Assembly (NCBI GenBank): GCA_035542855.1
Contig: DATKKM010000064.1
Coordinates: 1-23,594, forward strand
Reading direction: 5' to 3'
Length of the DNA stretch: 23,594 bases
DNA from: DATKKM01 sp035542855
Lineage (GTDB): Bacteria > Chloroflexota > Dehalococcoidia > SM23-28-2 > RBG-16-64-32
In this document: positions 6,873 to 14,347 of the stretch, in pieces
Numbering within the stretch: position 1 is the first letter of the stretch
How the letters are laid out: each line of letters begins with the position of its first letter
Notes under the pieces: model-generated
The model's database searches: none
What the model was told of the DNA's origin: nothing
The model's input: the letters and a program-made list of their open reading frames with translations, nothing else
Program-made: the position numbers and the translations under genes

Positions 6873-6901
6873 CGCGGGTCAGGACAGGGCCCTGGCCCGC
6901 G
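6873..6901 (-). repeat. 11-bp stem, 7-nt loop hairpin after the GNAT stop
   Basis: Arms CGCGGGTCAGG (6873-6883) and CCTGGCCCGCG (6891-6901) pair at all but one position, which becomes a G-U wobble in one strand's RNA. It starts seven bases beyond the GNAT stop. No T-run follows on the minus strand, so it is not a canonical intrinsic terminator, but it may act as a stem-type 3' end. Confidence 0.5.
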
Positions 6902-6908
6902 CAGACAA

Positions 6909-7364
6909 CTATAGATCGATGCGGAAGGCCTCGTGGGTGCGGGCGAAGCCGAGGCGCTCATAGAAGCGGTGGGCGTCTTTGCGGCGCTTGTTGCTGGTGA
7001 GGGTGACCTTGTAGCAGCCGGCATTCCGCGCTTCTTCGATGGCGGCTGCGATGAGTGCTTCGCCTATGCCTTGCGAGCGGTGCTTCTCGTCGACGACGAC
7101 GTTCTCGATGATGGCGTATGGCGTGGCCCTGTGTGAGAGGTTGGGCACGACGACGAGGACCAGTGTGCCGGCGATCTTGCGGCGGACCTCGGCGACGAGG
7201 AGGTGCTGCTTGCCCTGCACCATCTGCCGGAAGACGAGGTGGTATTCGTACGGGAGCGGCGAGCTGAGGTCTTCGCGGCCCGGGTCGTCCGGGGCAAGCT
7301 GGGCGAGGAGCTCGACGATGCGCGGGAGGTCGGCTTCGGCAGCCAGGCGGATTTTGGCGGGCAT
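6909..7364 (-). CDS. GNAT-family N-acetyltransferase
   Basis: The 151-residue protein is a single GNAT domain that transfers acetyl from acetyl-CoA to an amine. The acetyl-CoA pyrophosphate loop is in ENVVVDEKHRSQGIGEALI (residues 87-105, with R/Q-x-x-G-x-G as RSQGIG). The C-terminal AHRFYERLGF block is typical. I chose the ATG at 7364 (MPAKIRLAAEADLPRIVELL) instead of an in-frame start 22 codons upstream, because the extra residues run through a promoter and look non-coding. A TATAAT ends six bases before this ATG, so the message is probably leaderless, which also explains the missing ribosome-binding site. Substrate unknown: protein N-terminus, antibiotic and small metabolite are all possible. 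Confidence 0.92.
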   Translation of the reverse strand: MPAKIRLAAEADLPRIVELLAQLAPDDPGREDLSSPLPYEYHLVFRQMVQGKQHLLVAEVRRKIAGTLVLVVVPNLSHRATPYAIIENVVVDEKHRSQGIGEALIAAAIEEARNAGCYKVTLTSNKRRKDAHRFYERLGFARTHEAFRIDL

Positions 7365-7370
7365 GCGGCG

Positions 7371-7399
7371 ATTATAGGCGGGGTCACCTTTGTGCCCAA
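7371..7399 (-). promoter_or_regulatory. Sigma-70-like promoter of the GNAT gene, leaderless arrangement
   Basis: On the minus strand a TTGGGC (7399-7394) is separated by 17 bases from a perfect TATAAT (7376-7371). The start codon begins at 7364, the expected transcription start. The -35 overlaps an inverted repeat GCCCA-AA-TGGGC (7394-7405) that could be an operator. Confidence 0.55.
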
Positions 7400-7449
7400 A
7401 TGGGCGTTTACAGATGAAACGGGTCGGCACTTGGAAGGGAGTTCACTGA

Positions 7450-8100
7450 ATGAACGGCATTTCATCGAGGTTGGGCGGGCTCACTGCATTGCTCTTTCCC
7501 ATCCTGATTGCCATCGGCGCCACAATGGCATTCGATCAGCCGGACAACGACGCACCGGACCAGGAGTGGATCGACTACGTGAACGACGACGGAAAGCTGG
7601 TCAGAGCGATCGTGGGCGGGTATCTCATTATCATCGCGGCGCTGCTCTTCCTTGTGTTCCTCGTGATCATGTACCAGCGCCTGCGGGCGGCCAATGCCGA
7701 TGCCACGTGGTCAATGGTGGCGCTTGTAGCGGGAGTGGCATATTCGGTCTGCGTCATGGTTGGGGTGATCGGCGTAATAGTCATCGCGGGAGGCCAGAAG
7801 CTCGGATCAGCGACACCCGCGACGGCCGACATTTCGCGCTGGCTTCCACAACTGGGGTTCGGAGTGATCCTTCTCTCCGGCGGCATGGCGGCGGCATTGA
7901 TGTTGGCGGTAATGAACACGCTGATCCTCCGCACAGGGATACTTCCAGCGTGGATCGGATATTTCGGTTATCTGGCGGCAATTGGCATGGTAGCCGCGGC
8001 CATCTTCATCCCGATGTTGGTCTTCTTCCTCTACATGCTCGTCGTGGGCATCGTTCTCTTGGTGAAGGGCGACGGCGCACCGGCGATGGCGGCAGCATAG
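7450..8100 (+). CDS. Five-to-six-helix integral membrane protein, function unknown
   Basis: The 216-residue protein is dominated by hydrophobic segments at about residues 10-28, 54-76, 88-113, 131-155 and 163-205, the last long enough for two helices. A short polar region with acidic residues (DQPDNDAPDQEW) follows the first helix and is probably extracytoplasmic. AAGGGAG about eleven bases before the ATG serves as ribosome-binding site. It is divergent from the GNAT gene and followed by convergent genes, so it appears monocistronic. Small membrane proteins annotated with DUF4386-like or related domains have this general layout, but I do not see a motif that fixes the family. No transport or enzymatic residues stand out. 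Confidence 0.85.
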   Translation: MNGISSRLGGLTALLFPILIAIGATMAFDQPDNDAPDQEWIDYVNDDGKLVRAIVGGYLIIIAALLFLVFLVIMYQRLRAANADATWSMVALVAGVAYSVCVMVGVIGVIVIAGGQKLGSATPATADISRWLPQLGFGVILLSGGMAAALMLAVMNTLILRTGILPAWIGYFGYLAAIGMVAAAIFIPMLVFFLYMLVVGIVLLVKGDGAPAMAAA

Positions 8101-8103
8101 CGG

Positions 8104-8238
8104 TTACGGCCTCGCGGTAAACACAAACCCGTCGCCGTACCGGGCGACAAGCGGCTCGTACTCCGCCATCACCTGGCGGAGGCGGCCGCTTTCGTGGTCA
8201 CGGCGCATCGTCTCCAGGGCCGCGCGGCGTTCGGCTTC
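8104..8238 (-). pseudogene. Coding-like C-terminal fragment, probably a decayed gene or frameshifted tail
   Basis: One minus-strand frame reads 44 residues with strong protein character, starting EAERRAALETMRRDHESG and ending ARYGDGFVFTARP before a TAA at 8106-8104. Its upstream end meets the stop codon of the HEAT-repeat gene in a different frame, with an in-frame TGA just before. It has no normal start; the first internal ATG would give 34 residues. The segment resembles the C-terminal end of a larger enzyme, perhaps a SAM-dependent methyltransferase, but that is a guess. Either a gene lost its 5' part here, or a +1 shift at the terminal AAA of the HEAT gene would append these residues to it. 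It converges on the membrane protein gene with a three-base gap. Confidence 0.45.
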
Positions 8239-9133
8239 ATTTCAGCGTGACCTGCCGCAACGCGAGCGAGGCCGGCAGCTTGCGGTCGTCGAGCAGCCAG
8301 GCGCGCAGCTCGGGGACGACGCGGTCCGGGTCGCGGTTGACGAGGTACTTGAGGGCCGAGCCGACGGCCATCCAGACCGGCCGCCGCCTGTCGGAGGCCA
8401 GGCCGGAGAGGATGGCGAGCCCGTCTTCGATATGGTTGCGAGAATTGGCGGCGACGAAGACCATGGCGGCGTTCCAGCAGCGCATCTCGTCGCCGGAGGC
8501 GGCCCAGCGACGCACGTGTTCGAGCGTCTGCTGCGGGTACTTGCCGAGCAGCGCGCCACCGACGGCGAAGGGGCCGGTGTTGCGCTTCACCTCCTCCGCG
8601 GGATCGCCGGCGAGGACGTCCGCGAGAGAGAGCAGCGGGCCGGCGCGCTCCGGGCGTTTGGCGTCGGCGGCGCCCATCAACGCGATGCAGACGGCGCGAC
8701 GCACGAACTGCGATTCGTCGCGCAGCCAGTCCCGCATCCGGGGGAGGATCTCATCGAAGTGGGCGTCAAAGATGAGACCGGCGGCGCTGCCGGCCCACTC
8801 TCGCACCTCCCAGTTGCTGTCGCCGGCGAGGCGGCGGAGGGCGGCGACCGCCTCGCGCGGGTGCTGGGGATAGGACTGCGCGAGGAGGAGCGCGCCGAGC
8901 TCCTTGGCGGTGGCGCTATCGTGGCCGGCGAACCAGAGCGCGGTCTCCGGCAGACGCTCGGCCGGCAGGCGCTTCAGCGCTTCCTTGACCGCGGCGCGCT
9001 TTTCGGCGGCGGGCGCGGTGCCGGCGTGTGCCGTGGCCTGCGATTCGATCGCGCGGAGGGCGGCATCGAGGTCGCCGGCGGCGAGCGCTTCGCCGAAGGT
9101 ATCGAGCCACCTGGGCCGTGTGACGGGCGTCAT
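8237..9133 (-). CDS. HEAT-like repeat protein (AlkD/DNA alkylation repair-like superfamily)
   Basis: The 298-residue protein is made of helical repeats. Segments such as DSNWEVREWAGSAAGLIF, DESQFVRRAVCIALMG and RCWNAAMVFVAANSRNHI show the HEAT-like pattern of the AlkD superfamily, whose best-known members are alkylpurine glycosylases that bind DNA in a concave groove. The W-x-V-R pattern is similar to AlkD, but I cannot confirm the catalytic Asp/Trp set, so the activity is open. The ATG at 9133 (MTPVTRPRWLDTF) is chosen because the longer frame upstream runs into the opposite gene's coding sequence. It is divergent from the kinase-like gene across 38 bases. Its stop touches a separate coding-like frame that may be a lost extension. 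Confidence 0.86.
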   Translation of the reverse strand: MTPVTRPRWLDTFGEALAAGDLDAALRAIESQATAHAGTAPAAEKRAAVKEALKRLPAERLPETALWFAGHDSATAKELGALLLAQSYPQHPREAVAALRRLAGDSNWEVREWAGSAAGLIFDAHFDEILPRMRDWLRDESQFVRRAVCIALMGAADAKRPERAGPLLSLADVLAGDPAEEVKRNTGPFAVGGALLGKYPQQTLEHVRRWAASGDEMRCWNAAMVFVAANSRNHIEDGLAILSGLASDRRRPVWMAVGSALKYLVNRDPDRVVPELRAWLLDDRKLPASLALRQVTLK

Positions 9134-9155
9134 TCCTGGACTATGCCTCGCACCG

Positions 9156-9161
9156 TATAAT
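9156..9161 (+). promoter_or_regulatory. TATAAT -10 box just upstream of the kinase-like gene
   Basis: A perfect TATAAT ends ten bases before the ATG at 9172. Transcription would begin three or four bases before the start codon, so there is no room for a ribosome-binding site and the message is effectively leaderless. No clear -35 is visible in the 38-base divergent gap. Confidence 0.5.
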
Positions 9162-9171
9162 ACCGCCGCTG

Positions 9172-10011
9172 ATGGCGATTGACGTCGCGCAATTGCACAA
9201 GGTCGCGGAGGGCCGCGAGGCGGAGATGTTTGCCTGGGAGGACGGCCGCGTGTTGCGGCTGTTCCGCGATGATTGGGGCGCCCAGGCGGCGCCATTCCAG
9301 GCGCGACTGCTCGAGTACGCCGGAGCCTGCGGGATCCGTGTGCCGGCGTCTTACGGCGTGGTCACGCTCGGCGGGCGAACGGGCATCGTGCTGGAGCGGA
9401 TCGCCGGGCCGGACCTGCTGACCGAGGTCGGCGCCAAACCGTGGCGCCTCCTGCAGATCGCGGGCGTCTGGGGCCGCCTGCAGGCTGACATCAACTCGCG
9501 GGCGGCGCCGCCGGAGATCGAGCCGCTGCGCGCCCGGCTCGCGCGCATGATCCAGCAATCGCCCCTGGTGCCGGAGCACCTGCGGTCGCCGGCGCTGGAG
9601 CGGCTGGCTGCGGCGCCGGACGGTGCTCAGCTGCTGCACGGCGACTTCCACCCGGCGAACATCATGCGCAACGGGCCGGAGTTCGTCGCCATCGACTGGA
9701 GCAACGTGGCGCGCGGGCCGGCGGAGGCGGACTTCTTCCGCAGCTACCTGATGTGCACGCTGGGCGACCTGCCGCCGGGCACGCCATGGCTGATCCGCAA
9801 CTTCGCGCGCTTCGGCCGGCGCATCCTGCGCGGCGGTTTCTCGCGCGCATACCCGCGGGCGCTGCCGCTTGACCAGGCGAAAGTCGACGCCTGGCGGCTG
9901 CCGGTGATCGTGGCCCGCTTCGCGGAGGGGATCGAGGCGGAGTTCCCGGCGCTGGAACACTACGCGCGCCGCGTGCTTAATGACAAAGCCTCCCGACAAC
10001 CCGTAACCTGA
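9172..10011 (+). CDS. APH-fold phosphotransferase (aminoglycoside/choline kinase family)
   Basis: The 279-residue protein has the aminoglycoside phosphotransferase fold, which transfers ATP phosphate to a hydroxyl of a small molecule. The catalytic loop HGDFHPAN is at 156-163 (catalytic D158, N163) and the metal-binding Asp is D175 in FVAIDWSN. The N-terminal lobe is short but has the expected strands around VLRLF and GIVLERI. This superfamily includes antibiotic kinases, choline kinases and homoserine kinases; sequence alone does not fix the substrate, and resistance should not be assumed. The start is the ATG right after a TATAAT. The next gene begins five bases after its stop, so kinase and LysM-VanY lipoprotein likely share a transcript. 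Confidence 0.92.
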   Translation: MAIDVAQLHKVAEGREAEMFAWEDGRVLRLFRDDWGAQAAPFQARLLEYAGACGIRVPASYGVVTLGGRTGIVLERIAGPDLLTEVGAKPWRLLQIAGVWGRLQADINSRAAPPEIEPLRARLARMIQQSPLVPEHLRSPALERLAAAPDGAQLLHGDFHPANIMRNGPEFVAIDWSNVARGPAEADFFRSYLMCTLGDLPPGTPWLIRNFARFGRRILRGGFSRAYPRALPLDQAKVDAWRLPVIVARFAEGIEAEFPALEHYARRVLNDKASRQPVT

Positions 10012-10015
10012 ACTG

Positions 10016-10945
10016 GTGGCCTCCCGCACGATAGCGGCTGTCCTGGCGGCAATAGCGGCCGCCTGCGTTGTCATCGCCGCCTGCGGCGGTCTCAGCTCCA
10101 GCAGCACCTCCACGCCGGGCCTGGGCTCGCGCACGGGCTCTCCAACGGCCACGGCCGATCCTACGTCCGCCACACCAACGCCCGGGCCCGGGTCGTACGT
10201 TGTCCAGCCCGGTGACACGCTGGCCGGGATAGCGCAGCAGTTCGACGTCAGCCTGGACGAGCTGATGACGGCGAACGGCATCGCTGATCCGGACCAGGTG
10301 CAGGCCGGCGAGACGCTGATCATCCCCGGCGCTGGGCCCGTCCCGACCGGGACGGCCGCACCGGCTTCCACCGAGAGCCCGGTGGCGGACGTCAATCTCC
10401 TCACGCTCGTCGACAAGCAGCACCCGCTGGGCCCGGGCTACGCCCCGCCGGACGTCGTGCCGGTCACCGGCGACTACGTCGCGCCGGGGTACAGCGCCTC
10501 GCTGCGGTCAGACGTGCTGCCTGCGCTGGAGCAGATGCTGGACGCAGCATCTGCGGCCGGATACGGCGTGCGCGTCGTGTCGGGGTACCGCTCCTACGAC
10601 GACCAGGTGACGACGTACAACTACTGGGTGCAGCAGCTGGGCGAGGATGAGGCGAACCGCGTCAGCGCGAAGCCCGGCTACAGCGAGCACCAGCTGGGAT
10701 CGACAGCGGACCTGGGGACGGCGGACTTCGGGTGGGACCTGACGACGGGCTTCGGGGCGACGCCGGCCGGGCAGTGGCTGGCCGCGAACTCGGTGACGTA
10801 CGGGTTCGTGATGAGCTACCCGGACGGCAAAGAGGACATCACCGGTTACGCCTACGAGCCGTGGCACTTCCGTTACATCGGCTTGGACGAGGCGCAGCGG
10901 TGGCAGGCGAGCGGCGAGACGCTGAACCAGTTCCTGGGTGCGTAA
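10016..10945 (+). CDS. LysM-VanY D-alanyl-D-alanine carboxypeptidase lipoprotein
   Basis: The 309-residue protein starts at GTG 10016. A lipoprotein signal ends at IAAC (C23), then comes a Ser/Thr/Pro-rich linker to about residue 58. One LysM peptidoglycan-binding domain occupies about 61-104, with YVVQPGDTLAGIAQQF. The C-terminal VanY/M15B domain has SGYRSYDDQ, the zinc site SEHQLGSTAD (H225, D232) and EPWHFRYIG (H284). It should trim terminal D-Ala from wall peptides outside the membrane, anchored by lipid and held to the wall by LysM. This implies a peptidoglycan wall in this organism. VanY homology does not mean vancomycin resistance, as no vanH/A/X genes are near. The stop is one base from a convergent stop, with no terminator between. 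Confidence 0.96.
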   Translation: MASRTIAAVLAAIAAACVVIAACGGLSSSSTSTPGLGSRTGSPTATADPTSATPTPGPGSYVVQPGDTLAGIAQQFDVSLDELMTANGIADPDQVQAGETLIIPGAGPVPTGTAAPASTESPVADVNLLTLVDKQHPLGPGYAPPDVVPVTGDYVAPGYSASLRSDVLPALEQMLDAASAAGYGVRVVSGYRSYDDQVTTYNYWVQQLGEDEANRVSAKPGYSEHQLGSTADLGTADFGWDLTTGFGATPAGQWLAANSVTYGFVMSYPDGKEDITGYAYEPWHFRYIGLDEAQRWQASGETLNQFLGA

Positions 10946-10946
10946 G

Positions 10947-11891
10947 TCAGGCCGCCGGACGGTGCTGGTCGATCCAATCGGTGACGCTGCGCGCCAGCGA
11001 GGGCATGTGATCGTAGCCGAGGGCCTGGCCCGCCTCAGCCGAGAGAGCGGCGAACAACTCCATCATAGAACGAAGGGCGGCATCTGCGCCGGCGGCGTCG
11101 TAGCCGGAGAACGAACGCCTGAGCCCGGACAGAATGGCCGGCGAGGCCCACTCCTCGATGAAGCGGCCGCCCTCCCATGTGTCCACGGGCGTGATGCTCG
11201 TCGCCTGGGCGTGCCACTCGACCATTTTCAGCACGGCGTCCCTCATCCCGCCTTCGAGGCCCGTGGAGCGCGCCCGCCAGACCTCGCCGCGCCAGATATG
11301 CTTGGCGGTCCAGGCGGCGACGAACCAGAACTCGTTCACGGCCCGTGCGAACTGCGCCTCTGCAGGGCGAGGGGCAGTTGAGAGGCCGGACGCCGGGAAA
11401 AGCGAGAAGAAGCGGTTGGCGAGGCCGTCCTTGTCGAATAGCACGCGGTAACCGCGCCGGGTGTATGCCGCCGCACCCGCGATCTCGCGCTCGAGGCGAA
11501 CTCCTGCTCCTAAGGGAAGTGCGCGGCTGACGGCCGGGAACCTCCGCAGCACCGGCACAACGCGCGCGGCGAGCTTGACGGGCGAGGCGGGGATGACCGC
11601 GATGCCGGCGTCGAGGCCGCCCGCGAACAGCACATGGTAGGTCACGCCGCTGGGGTCGGGGACGACGGCCCAGACATCTGCGATCTCCGAGAGCCAGCGC
11701 CTGTCGCGATGGTACTTTGCGGCGGCCGTAGTCATGATCGCGACATCGAGGTCGGCGTACTCGTCGGCCGGGTGATCAGCTCGGGCGCGGGAGCCGACGA
11801 CGACAGCCGCGCGTACGTCTTTCCGGCGCCAGGCCCAGCCGGTGAGCCGCTCCTCCAGCGCGTCCATATCGGCGAGAAGGCTTGCGCGCAT
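10947..11891 (-). CDS. ANT(6)/AadK-type nucleotidyltransferase
   Basis: The 314-residue protein matches the streptomycin 6-adenylyltransferase family. The nucleotidyltransferase signature is VVVGSRARADHPADEYADLD, with GSR at 33-35 and metal ligands D47 and D49. The C-terminal half holds NEFWFVAAWTAKHIWRGEVW and a KMVEWHA block, the pattern seen in ANT(6). Such enzymes transfer AMP to an aminoglycoside hydroxyl, but chromosomal environmental members often have unknown substrates. Length is slightly above typical (about 285-300). GGTGAT stands close before the ATG at 11891. An APH-fold kinase lies nearby on the other strand. The protein carries no transfer signs, and its base composition matches its neighbours. 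Confidence 0.92.
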   Translation of the reverse strand: MRASLLADMDALEERLTGWAWRRKDVRAAVVVGSRARADHPADEYADLDVAIMTTAAAKYHRDRRWLSEIADVWAVVPDPSGVTYHVLFAGGLDAGIAVIPASPVKLAARVVPVLRRFPAVSRALPLGAGVRLEREIAGAAAYTRRGYRVLFDKDGLANRFFSLFPASGLSTAPRPAEAQFARAVNEFWFVAAWTAKHIWRGEVWRARSTGLEGGMRDAVLKMVEWHAQATSITPVDTWEGGRFIEEWASPAILSGLRRSFSGYDAAGADAALRSMMELFAALSAEAGQALGYDHMPSLARSVTDWIDQHRPAA

Positions 11892-11967
11892 TCATCACCC
11901 TGGGCGCAGTATTGTCCTGCCTGGTCGAATCCGCTATGCGTCGCGTCACAATCGTCCGGGCGCTTGC

Positions 11968-13362
11968 TTATGCGGGCGAGCTGCGATGTCCGCCCAGCCA
12001 GCCCACGAGGCCGCCGAGAAAGCGCATCCGCCTGCGGTTGAGCTCGTGCAAGGAGAGCGGGTGCAGGAGGTTGGGGATCCGGGTCCGCGGCGCGGCAGCC
12101 AGGTAGACGACGGCGCCGGCCAGCAGGACACCGGCTCCGGTCAGCTTGTCGTCAATGGGGGTGGACAGGAGGAGGCCGCCGGAGACCAACGCGGCCGCCA
12201 CTGGGAGCGCGGCCAGCAGCGGCGTCAAAGGCTCGGCACGGCGGCGCTGCAGGCGATAGAGGGCGAGCGCGCAGAGCAGGAAAGCGATCGACAGGTTGAC
12301 GACGGCGAAGGAGATGAGGCCCGCGATGTTGCCGACGAAGGTCAGCACCCCGGCGAGTGCCGCCTGCGCGATGAGGGCGATGTGCGGCGTGCGGAAGCGC
12401 TGGTGGAGACGGGCCAGGCCGTGCGGCAGGAGGCCGTCGGCGGCCATGGCGTATGACAGGCGCGCTGACCCGAGCATGTCGGACTCGTCGGAGCCGGAGA
12501 CGGAGATCATGGCGCCCGCGGCCATAATCGTCGCGCCGGCGCTGCCGAAGAGCACCGTCCCGGTCGTCGCCAGCGGCGTCGCCGTCCGCATCAGTTCAGT
12601 GTGATCGACGAGCGAGTAGACGACAAGGTTGGTGGACAGGTAAAACGCGGTCACTATGAGCATGCCCGTGACTAGCGCGCGAAAGATGGTCCGCTGCGGG
12701 TCGCGGACCTCGCCCGAGGGGACAGTGGAGAGCTCGAAGCCGGCGTAGGCCCAGAAGACGAGGACGACGGCACGCGGGAAGTGATTGAAGCCGAACGGCG
12801 CGAAAGGCGAGAGGTGATTGCCGACCTCGCCTGTATGGAAGGCCATGTAGACGAACCCTGCGACCACCATCAGCAGCAGTGGCGAGAGCTTGAGCAGGGT
12901 CAGGGCATCATTGAAGCGGCCGGCGGCGCGCACGCTGACGACGTTTACGCCGGTGAGCACGGCGAGGAAGAGCAGGCGAATCATGTGATTGACGGGGCTG
13001 CTGAGGCCGACAAAGTAGCCGAGGTAGTTGGTGAAGGCGATGGCGAAGACAGGGAGTGCCGTCAGCTCCGCGATCCACATCGACCAGCCGGCGACGAATC
13101 CCAAGAAGGGCCCGAAGGCGTGCGTGACGTAGGCATACGGCCCGCCCACGTCCGAGACGAGGCGCGAGCATTCGGCGAGGCAGAGCGCGAGGATCGTGGC
13201 GAGGAGGCCTGCGAGCACCCAGGCTAGCAGCGAGGCTGGCCCGAGGAGGCCTGCGGTGATGGCAGAGGCGACGTAGATATCGGCGCCGACGATCGCGCCG
13301 ACGGTCATGTTCGTGACGTCGAAGAACGTCAGCTCGCGACGAAAGCCAGCGTCGGCGTCCAC
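11968..13362 (-). CDS. APC-superfamily amino acid permease
   Basis: The 464-residue protein is a twelve-helix transporter of the amino acid-polyamine-organocation superfamily, most likely a symporter or exchanger for an amino acid or amine in the cytoplasmic membrane. The first helix has NMTVGAIVGADIYVASA, the unwound substrate-binding segment of the fold. GGPYAYVTHAFGPFLGFVAGW in helix 3 and WAYAGFELSTVPSGEVRDP in helix 6 are strong family marks. The start is the GTG at 13362; an ATG at 13370 is in another frame. It lies 27 bases downstream of a truncated GNAT and is probably read from the nitroreductase transcript. Substrate cannot be assigned. The last 30 residues are Arg-rich and cytoplasmic. 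Confidence 0.94.
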   Translation of the reverse strand: MDADAGFRRELTFFDVTNMTVGAIVGADIYVASAITAGLLGPASLLAWVLAGLLATILALCLAECSRLVSDVGGPYAYVTHAFGPFLGFVAGWSMWIAELTALPVFAIAFTNYLGYFVGLSSPVNHMIRLLFLAVLTGVNVVSVRAAGRFNDALTLLKLSPLLLMVVAGFVYMAFHTGEVGNHLSPFAPFGFNHFPRAVVLVFWAYAGFELSTVPSGEVRDPQRTIFRALVTGMLIVTAFYLSTNLVVYSLVDHTELMRTATPLATTGTVLFGSAGATIMAAGAMISVSGSDESDMLGSARLSYAMAADGLLPHGLARLHQRFRTPHIALIAQAALAGVLTFVGNIAGLISFAVVNLSIAFLLCALALYRLQRRRAEPLTPLLAALPVAAALVSGGLLLSTPIDDKLTGAGVLLAGAVVYLAAAPRTRIPNLLHPLSLHELNRRRMRFLGGLVGWLGGHRSSPA

Positions 13363-13389
13363 CGCAACATGGTACCGCGCCGGCGCGGT

Positions 13390-13608
13390 TCAGCCGAGTT
13401 CGAGGTGCAAGTAGATCGTTGGGCGGCCGGGCGCGTCGTCCTGGTTCGAGTGCATACGGTCGTTAAAGCCGGAGGTGGGGGTGAAGGTGTGCTCCGGCGC
13501 TTCGCCGCTGCGTCCGAGGTGCAGGCGGCGGCCGGCCGGGTAGGCGTAGTCGAGGCCGGCGAGCGCGGCGCAATGGGCCTCAGTTGCGGGACGGACGGTG
13601 ACGGGCAC
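13390..13608 (-). pseudogene. Truncated GNAT acetyltransferase, N-terminal part only
   Basis: A 72-residue frame starts at GTG 13608, three bases after the nitroreductase stop. It begins VTVRPATEAHCAALAGLDYA and runs through HLGRSGEAPEHTF, the usual first strand and helix of a GNAT domain. The acetyl-CoA-binding motif and everything after it are missing. Complete GNAT domains are about 140-160 residues, so this is about half. The remaining 30 residues may be non-homologous read-through. The permease gene begins right after it. It may be a deletion remnant that now only links the nitroreductase and permease genes, or a new short gene; the deletion is the simpler reading. Confidence 0.55.
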
Positions 13609-13611
13609 GGG

Positions 13612-14232
13612 TCAGCCGCGCTGCCTGTGGGCGCCCCAGGCGTCCCAGTGGGTGACCTCTTCCACCGGGCGGCGCGGGCCGGCGCCGAACTTGCCCTTCG
13701 GCCAGCCCATGGGGATCATGCAGAGCGTCTCAAAGTCGTCCGGCACGCCCAGCAGCTGCCGCACCTCCGCCTCGTGGGTGCGGTGGAGTGTCGTCAGCGT
13801 CGTGCCGAGGCCAAGAGCGCGGGCGGCGAGCATGAGGTTCTGGACGGCGGGGAAGACGTTGGCGCCGACGCCGGAGACCGTGGCCACGCGCGCGGCCTGG
13901 ACGCAGGCGAAGATCAGCACGGGCACAGAGGCGATGTTGCGCGCCAGGTGGTCCGCCGAGCGGAAGGTGCGGCCGGCCGGCGAGTCTGCCGCGGCCAGGG
14001 CTTGCGCCGCGGCAGTGCCGTAGGTCTTGTTCCAGCCGTCCAGGTACCACTCCCCGATCTTGGCCTTCTTCGCCGGATCAGTTACGACGACGAAGGCCCA
14101 GGGCTGCAGGTTACCGCCGCTGGGGGCGCGGATGGCGGCGTCGAGCACCTTCCAGATCAGTTCGCCGTCCACGGGATCAGGCTTGAGCCGGCGCATGGCG
14201 CGCAGGGTGGTCATCGCTTCGAAGACGTCCAT
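13612..14232 (-). CDS. Nitroreductase-family FMN flavoprotein
   Basis: The 206-residue protein is an FMN-dependent NAD(P)H oxidoreductase of the nitroreductase fold, active as a cytoplasmic dimer. FMN-binding parts are visible: RAMRR (11-15), RAPSGGNLQPW (35-45) and ALGLGTTLTTLH (139-150). The late MIPMGWPKGKFGAGPRRPVEE block is typical. I start it at ATG 14232 because GGGAGG stands six bases upstream and MDVFEAMTTLRAMRR is the family N terminus; the longer frame runs into the LysR gene. It is divergent from the LysR gene, which is therefore a likely regulator. Physiological substrate unknown; nitroaromatics, quinones, enones or F420-like partners are all possible for the family. Confidence 0.95.
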   Translation of the reverse strand: MDVFEAMTTLRAMRRLKPDPVDGELIWKVLDAAIRAPSGGNLQPWAFVVVTDPAKKAKIGEWYLDGWNKTYGTAAAQALAAADSPAGRTFRSADHLARNIASVPVLIFACVQAARVATVSGVGANVFPAVQNLMLAARALGLGTTLTTLHRTHEAEVRQLLGVPDDFETLCMIPMGWPKGKFGAGPRRPVEEVTHWDAWGAHRQRG

Positions 14233-14277
14233 GGGGCCTCCCTTTCGAGCGAAGAGCTTAGCACGCGGCGGTTGCGC

Positions 14278-14325
14278 TTGACCGCCTGCCTGTTCGCGCT
14301 TATCCTCATCCATAGGAGCCATAGG
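14278..14325 (+). promoter_or_regulatory. Promoter of the LysR gene with possible operator repeats
   Basis: TTGACC (14278-14283) and TATCCT (14301-14306) are 17 bases apart, a reasonable sigma-70 promoter. Two copies of CCATAGG lie at 14310-14316 and 14319-14325, near the predicted start. The gap is shared with the divergent nitroreductase gene, which is the usual site for LysR autoregulation. A clean T-N11-A dyad was not found. Confidence 0.5.
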
Positions 14326-14347
14326 CAACGCTGATAGCAGGGGAAGC

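Noticed and set aside
9172..9421. Calling the APH-fold gene an aminoglycoside resistance gene
   Set aside because: The motif set is shared with choline and homoserine kinases, and nothing in the sequence fixes an antibiotic substrate.
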